Counted from the first letter of the stretch, positions 43,246 through 51,727 are shown. The stretch is DNA of 64,000 bases from Nocardia fusca NBRC 14340 (GCF_001618425.1 NZ_BDCU01000067.1:1-64000), one strand, 5' to 3'. Made by a program: numbers and translations. The notes: generated by a model not told the origin, from the letters alone.

Positions 43246-44072
43246 CCGGCATCCCCCAATACCCGTTTGATCTGTACCTCGGCATCTCGGGGAATCTCCA
43301 GACGAACGAACTTTCCGCTGTCCACCGTCACTACTTCCCCCGGTCCGAGTGCGACGCCGACCCGGGTCGCGCGGCGGTCGATGTACTCCCAGAACACCAG
43401 GTCACCGGGCGACGCCGCCTTCGGGTCGACCACTTGCCCGCAGTATCCCTGGTCACCGACCGTGGCCGGCAAGATCACGGATGCCACGGTCGCGGTGGGG
43501 TCTCCGCAGTTCTCCACCACGGTCGCCGTCGGCGCCCGGGTCGGGGCGCACTGTCCGGTCGATCCGGCTATCGAGGCACTGTAGATCACATCGCGCGCGT
43601 AGTCCGCCATTGTCGCGGTACCCGCCACTTCCGGATAGCGCAGCGCCAGGTCGGCAGCACACGAGACAGCATGCCCGGTGTTGATTTCCTGCCACGGCTC
43701 GTCCTGTATCGGCGCCGTCTTCATAGCCGACGCGCAGGCCAGGTCTCGATCGGTGACATTCGGATCGGCGGGGTCGAAATGCAACTCCGCATAGGGGTTC
43801 GTTTCCGGCCGTTGCTGCCGCGCGGCCGATTCCGGAACCGATGCGGTGGTCGGGGTGGCGGTGGCCGACGTCGACGCGCCCGGCTCCGGCCCCAGCGCGA
43901 TATCGCACTGGGAATTGTAGTGCTTCTTACCGAACGACATCATCTCCCCGAGTGGGACCCCGACGGCTGTGAGCGCACCGCCACAACAGCAGATCAACAG
44001 AACAGCGACCACGATGATCAACCGCACCGGACCCTTGTAGTCGTCCGAACTCGATCCGCCTGCCATCATCAC
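43242..44072 (-). CDS. Membrane-anchored protein with degenerate NlpC/P60-like C-terminus
   Basis: The protein has 276 residues: one N-terminal transmembrane helix (about 18-38) ending in an odd Cys cluster (LLICCCGGALTAVG), then an extracytoplasmic region. The last 60 residues read PGDLVFWEYIDRRATRVGVALGPGEVV, in two blocks, like the second half of NlpC/P60. There is no Asp-Cys-Ser-Gly catalytic block, and Arg stands where the catalytic His is expected (TRVGVALG). It is therefore probably not a hydrolase but could bind wall or pair with the active enzyme encoded immediately downstream (4-bp overlap). Confidence 0.55.
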   Translation of the reverse strand: MMMAGGSSSDDYKGPVRLIIVVAVLLICCCGGALTAVGVPLGEMMSFGKKHYNSQCDIALGPEPGASTSATATPTTASVPESAARQQRPETNPYAELHFDPADPNVTDRDLACASAMKTAPIQDEPWQEINTGHAVSCAADLALRYPEVAGTATMADYARDVIYSASIAGSTGQCAPTRAPTATVVENCGDPTATVASVILPATVGDQGYCGQVVDPKAASPGDLVFWEYIDRRATRVGVALGPGEVVTVDSGKFVRLEIPRDAEVQIKRVLGDAG

Positions 44073-44079
44073 GCCCCGG

Positions 44080-46605
44080 TCACCGCACCGCCTCCGGCTC
44101 TCGTCGTTCGGTCTTCGCGACGACGGTCGGGGTACTGGTGATGGCCTCGGCTCTGTCCGTGCGGGCCGGGCCGAGCACTTTGCCGCGTCCGATCCGGCTC
44201 AACGCATCGCGCATGAACATCTCACCCCGGCGCTCCTCGGGTACCTGTCGTCCCGCGCCCACCGGTGGCGAGGTCTCCTCCCGCAGTGCCTGGAGCAGGA
44301 ACGGCGCCTCCTCCAGATCGACCCCCAGCCATTCCAGACTGTTACGGGCCAGTGTCTCGTCGCGCTGACGGAAGACGAAGCGATTGGGGATCAGGTTGTG
44401 CGCGGCGCCCTGGAAGTCGGTGGCGGGATCGTGCGACGCGAGACCGATGGCGGCCAGGTGCTTACGTCCGTCACGGCTGAAATCGGAGGTCACCGCAGAA
44501 CCCACTTGGGTCTGGGTGAAATGGTGCGCCTCATCACCGACCAGCAGACCGAACCGGCCGTTGTCGGAGAGGAACGCCTCCCGGGCGGTCACTCCTACCA
44601 ATTCGTACAGCGCGGTGCCCAGCCGCTTGGTGAGCGGCAACCGGTTGTACAGATGGGGGGTGGTGAGTTCCTCGGCGGTCGGTAGCGCGAGCCGGTGACT
44701 GCGGACCACCGTGGCCGCGGCGTCCAGCCGGATCGGCGCCAGACCGGGATCGAACAGTACCGGGACCCGTTCCACGATGGTTCCCAGGCGGGATGCCAGG
44801 TCGGAGTACTCTTCCAGCGATCCCGGTTCGTCACGCAGCCGGCAGACCACCCGGAACAGATCCAGCAGGCTGGTGATCTTGTGCTCTTCGATCCCACGCG
44901 GTGACAGCAGATTGCTGATGACCGCGCCGGTACCCGAGGTCGGTGAGAGGTCCAGCAGCGGCAGCACGGAGTCCAGCGCGCGTTCCCCGGCCACCCGCGG
45001 ATCGAACAGCCGTAGCGGGTCCAGCGACACCGTGGGATTTGCCAGGTCGATGATCACGGCATCGTCGATCGCGGAGGCGAAATGCTCCCATTCCCCGACC
45101 TGACTGCGGTCGATGGCGAGGAACTGGCCACCCATATCGTGGACGAGGACGGCCATCAGCTTCAGGAAATACGATTTACCCGAGCCGAGTTCGCCGGTCA
45201 CCGCGAAGGAAGCGGACAGATCGTGCAGCGCCGCCTCCATGATCCCGAAATGGATCGGCTCGAAATGCCCGGACAGCAGATTGATACCGATGACCGGACC
45301 GCTGTCGTCACCGATCTGACTCGTGGTGAACGGTACGAATCCCGCCCACATATCCGAGGGCACGATATGGGCGAAATCGTCGAAGGCCCGCCGCGGTGGG
45401 CTACCCGGCACCAGCAGCGACCAGAGGTCCACCTGCGCGCCCACCGGCGCGGTCATTTCCACCTGGAAACGCTTGTACCGGCGCCGTAGGGTGTTGACCG
45501 CGTCCATGGTCTCGTCCCGAGAGGGGCCTCCGATGGCGATGACCGTGGTGAAGGAAACCTCCGATTCGCCGCCGTTCACCTCGAAATGCTGGTTGTACTC
45601 GCTCAGCATCTGCGCCTTGGACATCAATGTGTTCTGCGCGAAAGAGATCTCCTGGTCGCGCTGATCCATCTGCTCGCCGAGCCGCCGCAGATTGATCTCG
45701 TTGGCCTTCAAAACCTGGTCGGCGGGTTTGGTGGAGATCCGCATCCCCCAGTCGACGGTGACATCACCGAGGCCGTCGATCACGTTCAGGAATTCGCTGC
45801 CCCCTGGGAACATCATGCCCGCGTACGGGAACGAACGCGGGGTGAGCATGGCCTGGTAGGAGGGACGGTAGCCGGTGTCCGGCTGTACCACCTTGATCAC
45901 CGGGACGAAGGAGGGGCGTAGCCGGCGTTGTGAATCGGCTCGGGCGCCCTCGTCCAGCGCCGCGGACTTGAACACCGCCGCGGTCGCGTCGTCCAGGGCG
46001 CCGGCGCGGGTGGGAGCCACCGGATCGCCCACCGCGCCGCGGGCCAGATAGTGCTCCCACAGCCACTGGAACATCGCCGCCGGCACGGGTACCGGATCGA
46101 AGTCGCCACCGATGCGGGACAGGATCTCGTTCGCCTCGTTCTCGTAGGCGTCCAGTTCGGCCCGCGAGATGGCGGTGGCATCGATCGTGGTGGTACTACC
46201 CCGCCACATCCGCGAGAGCGCGGAGATACCGCTGGTATTGGCAGTGCCCACCGGGATCGAGAGCAGGAAGATCCGGGTCTGCGGGGCGATGGCGCGCACC
46301 CGTTCGTAGGAGGCGAACACCTCGTCGGCGTAATCGGCGCATTCGTCGAGATCCACGCCCTCGACCATTTTGCTCAATACATCGATGGTGTTCTGCCGGG
46401 CCTGGATACCGAGCAGCAGCGACCCGTTCGGCAGGTTGTTGACCAGGGAGTGATGAGCCAGTTTGACATCGTATTTATCGCTGGCCTTACGCAATCCGTA
46501 GCCGAGCGGAGTGATGAAATAGTTCGCTGTGACCAGCCCGGTATGGGTGAACTGCAGATGCCCGCGAATCGCAGCCGTGGGTTGTAGATCCCGGTTGAAC
46601 CCCAT
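44080..46605 (-). CDS. VirB4/TcpF-like ATPase of a type IV-like secretion apparatus
   Basis: The protein has 841 residues. The N-terminal half is the VirB4/TraC helper domain; the C-terminal half is a RecA-like ATPase with Walker A TGELGSGKSYFLK (about 472) and Walker B LLVGDEAHHF (about 688). VirB4 is the universal ATPase of conjugation and type IV secretion and the best marker that this block is a T4SS relative. It overlaps the TcpE-like gene at its start (TGATG). Neither a relaxase nor a VirD4-type ATPase accompanies it in the window. Confidence 0.88.
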   Translation of the reverse strand: MGFNRDLQPTAAIRGHLQFTHTGLVTANYFITPLGYGLRKASDKYDVKLAHHSLVNNLPNGSLLLGIQARQNTIDVLSKMVEGVDLDECADYADEVFASYERVRAIAPQTRIFLLSIPVGTANTSGISALSRMWRGSTTTIDATAISRAELDAYENEANEILSRIGGDFDPVPVPAAMFQWLWEHYLARGAVGDPVAPTRAGALDDATAAVFKSAALDEGARADSQRRLRPSFVPVIKVVQPDTGYRPSYQAMLTPRSFPYAGMMFPGGSEFLNVIDGLGDVTVDWGMRISTKPADQVLKANEINLRRLGEQMDQRDQEISFAQNTLMSKAQMLSEYNQHFEVNGGESEVSFTTVIAIGGPSRDETMDAVNTLRRRYKRFQVEMTAPVGAQVDLWSLLVPGSPPRRAFDDFAHIVPSDMWAGFVPFTTSQIGDDSGPVIGINLLSGHFEPIHFGIMEAALHDLSASFAVTGELGSGKSYFLKLMAVLVHDMGGQFLAIDRSQVGEWEHFASAIDDAVIIDLANPTVSLDPLRLFDPRVAGERALDSVLPLLDLSPTSGTGAVISNLLSPRGIEEHKITSLLDLFRVVCRLRDEPGSLEEYSDLASRLGTIVERVPVLFDPGLAPIRLDAAATVVRSHRLALPTAEELTTPHLYNRLPLTKRLGTALYELVGVTAREAFLSDNGRFGLLVGDEAHHFTQTQVGSAVTSDFSRDGRKHLAAIGLASHDPATDFQGAAHNLIPNRFVFRQRDETLARNSLEWLGVDLEEAPFLLQALREETSPPVGAGRQVPEERRGEMFMRDALSRIGRGKVLGPARTDRAEAITSTPTVVAKTERREPEAVR

Positions 46606-47201
46606 CAGCGTCCCTCTCCGCTCTTCGGTCGCCCCCCGTTACCGCCTATCATCGTCCGCCAATTCGAGGGTGTACCGGACGCGGTGGCAGGTTCGACCAC
46701 CTCCACCGGTCGCAGGAAACGGCTCGTCCCCAGCATTTCCAGGATCTGTCCGCCGCGCGCGGCATTGCGCTTACCGCGTTCCCTCGCCGACATGGAGGCG
46801 GCCGGTTCGTGCGGCAGGATCGCCACCACCGTCTCCTCGACGAACATGGTGATCCGAGCCGATTCCGGAGTGACCGGCATACCGGAGGCGAGCGTGGGTT
46901 TCGGGTAGAGAACGAGCCGGCCGAACCATACGACCCTGGACAGCAGACGTACTCCCGTATAAGGGATCAGGCCCAGCCCGAACCCGATCACTACGGTCAG
47001 CGCCACACCGACCAGGAAGGTGATCGCCGGATTCACCGGCAGGGTCATCGCACCGAGTCCCGTGAGAATCAACCCCACGGCCACCCCCGCCACCTGCGGC
47101 AGGGTGTAGGGCCCGAACGGCAACTTCTGGCCGTTCTGGGCCTTGCCGATCATGGTGGGGACACGTTTTACCGGCGTGAAGACCTTGATCACCTGGGTCA
47201 C
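46605..47201 (-). CDS. TcpE/VirB3-like membrane protein
   Basis: The protein has 198 residues. Two closely spaced hydrophobic segments (about 35-55 and 58-80) follow PFGPYTLPQVAGV and precede a region with LLSRVVWFGRLVLYPKP, a pattern like TcpE proteins (VirB3 counterparts) of Gram-positive conjugation systems. A soluble C-terminal tail of about 90 residues follows. Its place directly before the VirB4 gene and after the small two-helix gene repeats the tcpD-tcpE-tcpF order. The start overlaps the preceding stop by 4 bp. Confidence 0.65.
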   Translation of the reverse strand: MTQVIKVFTPVKRVPTMIGKAQNGQKLPFGPYTLPQVAGVAVGLILTGLGAMTLPVNPAITFLVGVALTVVIGFGLGLIPYTGVRLLSRVVWFGRLVLYPKPTLASGMPVTPESARITMFVEETVVAILPHEPAASMSARERGKRNAARGGQILEMLGTSRFLRPVEVVEPATASGTPSNWRTMIGGNGGRPKSGEGR

Positions 47202-47458
47202 CTATAACCGCCCACGGGGTGGTCCGGCACGATCATGTTGGCGTCACCGCGCGCGTAGTTCACCAGGGTCGGCAACATCCAGAACAACACCGCGGCCAGG
47301 ATGGCCGACCCGGCCACACCGAGGATCTTCGCCGGGGACAGTTTGGATTTCGCGGCCTCCGAGATCATCACGCCCATCGAAACGATGGTGATCAGGATCA
47401 GGCCCGCCCAGCGGACGAAGACGAGAATTCCGTACAGGATATTGGATATGTTGCCCAT
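47198..47458 (-). CDS. Small two-helix membrane protein (VirB2/TcpD-like)
   Basis: The protein has 86 residues with two transmembrane helices (about 10-32 and 45-67) joined by a short Lys-containing loop (SEAAKSKLSPAKIL), the topology of VirB2 pilins and TcpD. It precedes the TcpE-like gene. Sequence alone cannot show that it polymerises. Confidence 0.65.
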   Translation of the reverse strand: MGNISNILYGILVFVRWAGLILITIVSMGVMISEAAKSKLSPAKILGVAGSAILAAVLFWMLPTLVNYARGDANMIVPDHPVGGYR

Positions 47459-47475
47459 GTGTTCGTCGCCTCACG

Positions 47476-48474
47476 TCAGTTCTGGGTGGCCCGTGGAATC
47501 TCTACGGTCGTGGTGGGTGCCCCGGTAGTGGCACCCGGTGCCGGACCGGCCTTCTCCCCCTGGTTCACCACAGCGGTGAGCGGCTCTTTCAGGGCCGGCA
47601 ATGTCTCGATGACCCGCACCTGCCACTGCCCGTCACCGCGCACCATCGTCAGCGGATAGGCGAGTGCCGGAGCGGCCCCGGACTGTCCTTCGGGAGTGAC
47701 GGTCGCCAGCACTCGCGCGGTGTCACCGGCGGCTCCGCAGGTGGTGTCCTCGGCGGTGACGGCCACAGTGGACAGTTCGGTGAACGGGGCCGGCCGCAGT
47801 GCCGCGATCCCGGAGTCGACGCTCACGTACCGCGCGACGTCTCCGGAACCGGTGAGGTAGGCGGTGAGAAATCCGGTGACGACCTGCGTGAACGGAGTCT
47901 CCTCACCGCACGGTGCCGAATAGGCCTGGGCCAGATCGGCTCCGACGCCCGGCGGCTGCACCGCGGCGGGCAGGGTGAGCGCCCGGAGGTTCCCTTCCGA
48001 TATGGAGACCGGCACGCGGTAGTACTGCCGAGCACTGTCGGATTGGCTACGCCCCACATGTACCGAAACAGTGACCGACCAGACCTCCACGGTCCCGGCG
48101 GACAGCGTCCGGTTGGTGTAGACGATGATCGGGTCGCGCACCTGCTGACCGGTTTTCGGGAGCGACAGCTGCTGGGACCCGCCGACGTACCGCGACAGCG
48201 CCTCCTGTTGCCCGGTCCCCGCGCTCAGGTAGGCGACCACGAAGTCCTCGGCGAAGGAGCCGGCGAGGCGGTCGTGACCGGCGACGATAACCATCTGATC
48301 GTCGCCGGGGGGCTGCGGATCGGCGGCGAAGAAGTCGTAGACGGCGTGACCACCACCCAATACGGCCAGGACCGCGAGAACGATTACGACGATATTGTCG
48401 CGGCGCCGGCGCGCGGCCATCTGGCGAAGCAGCGCTTCGCCGGAATCGGCACGTCCGGCAACCCCAGTCCTCAC
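47476..48474 (-). CDS. TcpC/VirB8-like bitopic membrane protein
   Basis: This gives about 332 residues from a GTG at 48474; an ATG at 48420 is an alternative, and the long frame to 48822 is excluded because it lies inside the PAS-like gene. One transmembrane helix (about 24-44, after RRRRDN) is followed by two extracytoplasmic alpha+beta repeats of NTF2 type (FVVAYLSAGTGQQEALSRYV and VTGFLTAYLTGSGDVARYV mark equivalent first helices). This is the TcpC plan, two VirB8-like domains in one chain. It heads the operon running to 41803, and an inverted repeat (48519-48534) is 45 bp upstream of the GTG, which supports that start. Confidence 0.75.
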   Translation of the reverse strand: MRTGVAGRADSGEALLRQMAARRRRDNIVVIVLAVLAVLGGGHAVYDFFAADPQPPGDDQMVIVAGHDRLAGSFAEDFVVAYLSAGTGQQEALSRYVGGSQQLSLPKTGQQVRDPIIVYTNRTLSAGTVEVWSVTVSVHVGRSQSDSARQYYRVPVSISEGNLRALTLPAAVQPPGVGADLAQAYSAPCGEETPFTQVVTGFLTAYLTGSGDVARYVSVDSGIAALRPAPFTELSTVAVTAEDTTCGAAGDTARVLATVTPEGQSGAAPALAYPLTMVRGDGQWQVRVIETLPALKEPLTAVVNQGEKAGPAPGATTGAPTTTVEIPRATQN

Positions 48475-48518
48475 TCTCGAAATGGTAAAGAGCGGCCGGG
48501 CCACCGACCTGAGACACC

Positions 48519-48534
48519 TTCCCACATCTGGGGA
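48519..48534. promoter_or_regulatory. TTCCC-N6-GGGGA inverted repeat, site g
   Basis: TTCCC (48519-48523), ACATCT, GGGGA (48530-48534), 45 bp upstream of the TcpC-like start. It puts the T4SS-like operon under the same repeat as eccA, eccB and PE. Confidence 0.65.
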
Positions 48535-48565
48535 CTCCGTCGCTCGGCCGCGGCCCCCGCGACCC

Positions 48566-49696
48566 TCAGGACATCGCGTTGTGCCGCAACCGGCCGGCCA
48601 GCCGATATCTGAGCTGGTCGTCGTATCCGATCGGCGTTCCCGGCGCGGCCAGATCCGTCGGTTCCGGTTCCACCATGGGGATATCGTCGGCAACCCGCAC
48701 GAGCTGAGCGATGGCCAGTTCGCGATTGGAGAAGCCGGGGTAGGGATACAGCAGCAGTGAGGTCGGGGTGTAACCGCCGGCGTAGTTGAGCGCCCGCACC
48801 GTAACCCCCGCGCTGTCGCCACCGTTCACCCGGGAGCCCAGCTCCACCAGCCGGACCCGGTCCTCGGGATGGAACACATCGACCGGCCGGAACAGGTAAT
48901 CCCAGCGGATCCAGGGTGCGGGGTCGGTCAGCCAGTGGGAAATGCTGGCGTGCGCGAGCTGGACCACCGCCAGATGATTCCCCGCCCGCCGATGCGCTTC
49001 CCGCAACCCGACACTCTCCAGCGTCGGCCAGATCGCCGGGTCGTGGTCGGAGGTGATGTCCTCTATGAGCCACCAGGCACCCCGCACGTACTCGTCGTTA
49101 CGTGCCCGCACCGTGATCCGCCACCGGGTGACGCGGCCCGCGTTGCGCAGGACGGAGACCTCGAATTGCAGCTTGTCTCCAGGGACGGGCCGGTAGAGGA
49201 GATCGAGCACTTCGGCGTGCCGATCGAAGGCAGAGATCCGGTGGAAGAATTCCGCGATGGACATCCGCGGCACGTATTCCTCGGGGGCGATCCCCGAGAG
49301 GGCGGTGATACCACTGGGTTGCGCGAGGGTCTGACTGTCCAGATCCCAGGTCACTCCGACCGCGCCGGGTAAGGGCGGTACCGGGCCGTTCTGGGGTCCG
49401 GCCCACCAGCGAACAGCGTGGACGTCGCCGCCGGGCCCGAAGACCGGACGCACGATCAGCCGGTGCGGACCCGAGCGGGTGGACACGGACTTGTCCACAT
49501 CGACCGAACCTTCGATGGAGGCACGGAGAGCTTCGGTGATATCACGGGTGCTCAACCCGTCGTACAAGGCCGGCGTGCGTGCGAGCTGCCGCTGCAGTAC
49601 TCGTCGCCAGTCGGCGAACTCCCGTGCGGTATCCCCGACCGACGCGACCGAGAATCCTTCCGGCGCCAAAGTTTCGACCGTCACCCAGGGGATCAC
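48566..49696 (-). CDS. PAS/GAF-like soluble protein heading the T4SS-like block
   Basis: The 376-residue soluble protein seems to contain two PAS- or GAF-like units. About 85-215 reads VRWWAGPQNGPVPPLPGAVG, IAEFFHRISAFDRHAEVLDL and WRITVRARNDEYVRGAWWLI; about 240-330 has WIRWDYLFRPVDVFHPEDRV and VTVRALNYAGGY. Typical PAS phrases such as EDRVRLVELG are present. No kinase or DNA-binding domain follows, so it may sense a signal or be an adaptor. It has its own 26-bp dyad 73 bp upstream and a separate inverted repeat between it and the TcpC-like gene. Confidence 0.55.
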   Translation of the reverse strand: MIPWVTVETLAPEGFSVASVGDTAREFADWRRVLQRQLARTPALYDGLSTRDITEALRASIEGSVDVDKSVSTRSGPHRLIVRPVFGPGGDVHAVRWWAGPQNGPVPPLPGAVGVTWDLDSQTLAQPSGITALSGIAPEEYVPRMSIAEFFHRISAFDRHAEVLDLLYRPVPGDKLQFEVSVLRNAGRVTRWRITVRARNDEYVRGAWWLIEDITSDHDPAIWPTLESVGLREAHRRAGNHLAVVQLAHASISHWLTDPAPWIRWDYLFRPVDVFHPEDRVRLVELGSRVNGGDSAGVTVRALNYAGGYTPTSLLLYPYPGFSNRELAIAQLVRVADDIPMVEPEPTDLAAPGTPIGYDDQLRYRLAGRLRHNAMS

Positions 49697-50134
49697 TGCG
49701 CCCTCTCATCGCGTGCGTCCTACTGTTGCGCGGTGGGTGCCTCAAACGAGACAACGGCCGCAAGAGATAATGTACCGTTGCGCAGCGGCACGTTCAATAG
49801 TGGACCTTGGGCTATCACGGAGTGCAAGCTCCGCAACCGGGCCGCACGCAACCCCGGTTGACCGATCCTCCGGCGCACCGACTCGGGAATTCTACGGAAA
49901 CCCTTGGCAACACGAACCGTTCGGGTCCCGCAGCGGTTCCCGCACCGGCTTTGACCCGCGCCGGAGCCGGAAAGAGGACTCCATCGGAGACTTCGGCTAA
50001 ATATCGGCAAACCGGCCGGTGCCGACCGACTGTCACGGCGCGGCGGAGACGCGGAGGCGGCGCGGCACGGCACTCTCGGCGGGGCGCCCTGAACGAGCCG
50101 GGTTCCCTTCGAATCCGGCTTTCGACAGGGAAAT
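49697..50134. other. 438-bp intergenic region, promoter of the T4SS-like block
   Basis: The region contains the dyad at 49769-49794 near its left end. From 49795 to 50134 I see no coding frame with sensible composition, and no hairpin or repeat worth naming. Confidence 0.5.
49769..49794. promoter_or_regulatory. 26-bp dyad operator, copy 3
   Basis: The arms are AATGTACCGTT (49769-49779) and AGCGGCACGTT (49784-49794), spacer GCGC. It is 73 bp upstream of the PAS-like gene start, nearly the same distance as copy 1 from gdh. Confidence 0.65.
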
Positions 50135-51028
50135 TCACTCACTCTGCGAGGTCAGGGCGATAACGCCCGCGCCGGCCAACAGGCCGAGATCCTCCAGCTC
50201 CGACGCAACCGCCCGAAGTCCGGTGAGGAATGGTAGCCGCGCGTGCATCGCGACGGCGTTGTGCAGTGATTTCCACAGTGCCGATCCAGGCGTGGCGATC
50301 GGCCCGCCGATCACCACCCGGTCGATGTCGAGCAGGGGCGCCACCGAGGCTATCGCCCGGCCCAGCGCCGTACCGGCCCGCTCCAGCGCCGCGACCGCGG
50401 TCCGGTCGGACGCCTGCGCGTCGGCCGCCAGAGCCTCGAGCGAGTCCCCCTCCCAGCCCTGCTCGCGCGCCCATTTCGTCAGCGCCGCACCACCGGCCAC
50501 CGATTCCAGGCAGCCGCGCCCCCCACATGCGCATCGCTCGTCGTAGCCGGGCACCAGCACATGACCGATCTGGCCCGCGTTGCCGGTACGCCCGACCACC
50601 ACGAAGCCGCCGACCATCACACCGCCGACGATCGTGTCCGAGACATAGATCGACAGCGAGTCCATTACCTCTTGGGTGGCGCCGAAATGCCGTTCGGCCA
50701 GTGCCAGGCACACACCGTCGAGGGCCATCGCGACCGTCGCGGCGGGGAACAGCTTCTGCACCGCTTCCACCAGCGGGAAGCCGGATTGCCATTCCTTCAC
50801 CTGATCCGGCGCCACCACTCCGGAGGCCATATCGATCGGTCCGTTCGAGGCGATGCCGACCGCGGTGACATCTCGCCCCGCGGCAATCCGGAGCAGCAGC
50901 TCCCGAACCCGATCCCACGCCCCGGCACGCGGGATCGGGATCCGCTGGACCCGGTCGGCCCCGACGTCGTCGGCGATCTCGATCGCCGCGAACCGGGTCG
51001 GACCGATCTCCAACGCCAGGATTGTCAT
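50135..51028 (-). CDS. ROK-family protein (sugar kinase-like)
   Basis: The 297-residue protein has the ROK plan: an N-terminal phosphate-binding strand (LALEIGPTRFAAIEI, slightly degenerate relative to DIGGTK), the Asp region (MALDGVCLALAE) and the zinc-binding signature (GHVLVPGYDERCACGGRGC, about 156-174). No N-terminal helix-turn-helix is present, so it belongs to the kinase rather than repressor branch. It follows the WhiB-like gene by 45 bp and may be co-transcribed. The altered phosphate-binding loop makes substrate and activity uncertain. Confidence 0.8.
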   Translation of the reverse strand: MTILALEIGPTRFAAIEIADDVGADRVQRIPIPRAGAWDRVRELLLRIAAGRDVTAVGIASNGPIDMASGVVAPDQVKEWQSGFPLVEAVQKLFPAATVAMALDGVCLALAERHFGATQEVMDSLSIYVSDTIVGGVMVGGFVVVGRTGNAGQIGHVLVPGYDERCACGGRGCLESVAGGAALTKWAREQGWEGDSLEALAADAQASDRTAVAALERAGTALGRAIASVAPLLDIDRVVIGGPIATPGSALWKSLHNAVAMHARLPFLTGLRAVASELEDLGLLAGAGVIALTSQSE

Positions 51029-51073
51029 CTACACACCACCAGAGCTAGATCCGTGTTTGCCCCGGAGCATAGT

Positions 51074-51547
51074 TCAGACAGCCGCCGACTCCGTCGGCCG
51101 AAGTGGGCGGCCGAGCACGATATGCCGTTTCGGGGCACCGGCGACCGCCGTGCCGTGCGTGGGGCGTGGGCCGTTGCGGATGATGCGCATCGGGCGTTTG
51201 TGGTCGATGGGCACGGTCCGGTGCCGGTCGAGGTTCTCGATGACGTTGCCCGAGTTGTCGTAGGCGACGCCCGCCCAGATCATGGCTCGCGGCGCGTCGC
51301 CCCGCTCGATGAGTGTCTGCGCCAACCGGCTGCACTGCGCGAACAGCGGGCACCCATAGCAGATGCGCACCGCTGAATGCCAGGCTTCCGGAGTTCCGGA
51401 GTCGAGGTCCCAGCTGTCGGGTACCTCCGCGCACGGCGGCCGCTGTGCCGATTTCGCAGGCGCCGGCAGCGGCGTCGCGGGAAGCCGGGAAGTGGTGGTG
51501 GCGCGGGGTGTAACCACGCTCAGGGAACGAACTCGCATTGTGCTCAT
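51074..51547 (-). CDS. WhiB-family iron-sulfur regulator, WhiB6-like
   Basis: The 157-residue protein starts at the ATG at 51547 with GGAG 6 bp upstream; a longer start at 51574 lacks one. Four cysteines (39, 63, 66 and 72; spacing C-X23-C-X2-C-X5-C) should hold the Fe-S cluster, followed by WAGVAYD, a variant of the GVWGG turn that resembles WAGV in WhiB6. WhiB6 controls ESX-1 genes in mycobacteria and lies next to that locus. A basic C-terminal tail (KRPMRIIRNG) fits DNA binding together with a sigma factor. It is divergent from the MerR gene, sharing a region with dyad copy 4. Confidence 0.8.
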   Translation of the reverse strand: MSTMRVRSLSVVTPRATTTSRLPATPLPAPAKSAQRPPCAEVPDSWDLDSGTPEAWHSAVRICYGCPLFAQCSRLAQTLIERGDAPRAMIWAGVAYDNSGNVIENLDRHRTVPIDHKRPMRIIRNGPRPTHGTAVAGAPKRHIVLGRPLRPTESAAV

Positions 51548-51701
51548 AACCGTCTCCGGAACTGCCGAGGGCACGCCGGGGGAAACCGATACGTGTCCCG
51601 TTGGTCGGGCGGAACGTCAGGGCTGCTCAACAGTCCCCGGAAACCAGCTGGTGTCAGCTGTATCACGCACGTTAGAGCACAGAAGGCCGTTCAGGCAAGG
51701 T

Positions 51702-51727
51702 CTCATGCCGTTAGGTAACGGGACGTT
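51702..51727. promoter_or_regulatory. 26-bp dyad operator, copy 4
   Basis: The arms are CTCATGCCGTT (51702-51712) and AACGGGACGTT (51717-51727), spacer AGGT. It is 92 bp upstream of the MerR gene and 155 bp upstream of the WhiB-like gene. It is the most diverged copy. Confidence 0.5.

Noticed and set aside
47476..48822. 448-residue version of the TcpC-like protein starting at 48822
   Set aside because: It would overlap the PAS-like gene by more than 250 bp and include the inverted repeat at 48519. The GTG at 48474 fits the spacing seen at other sites.
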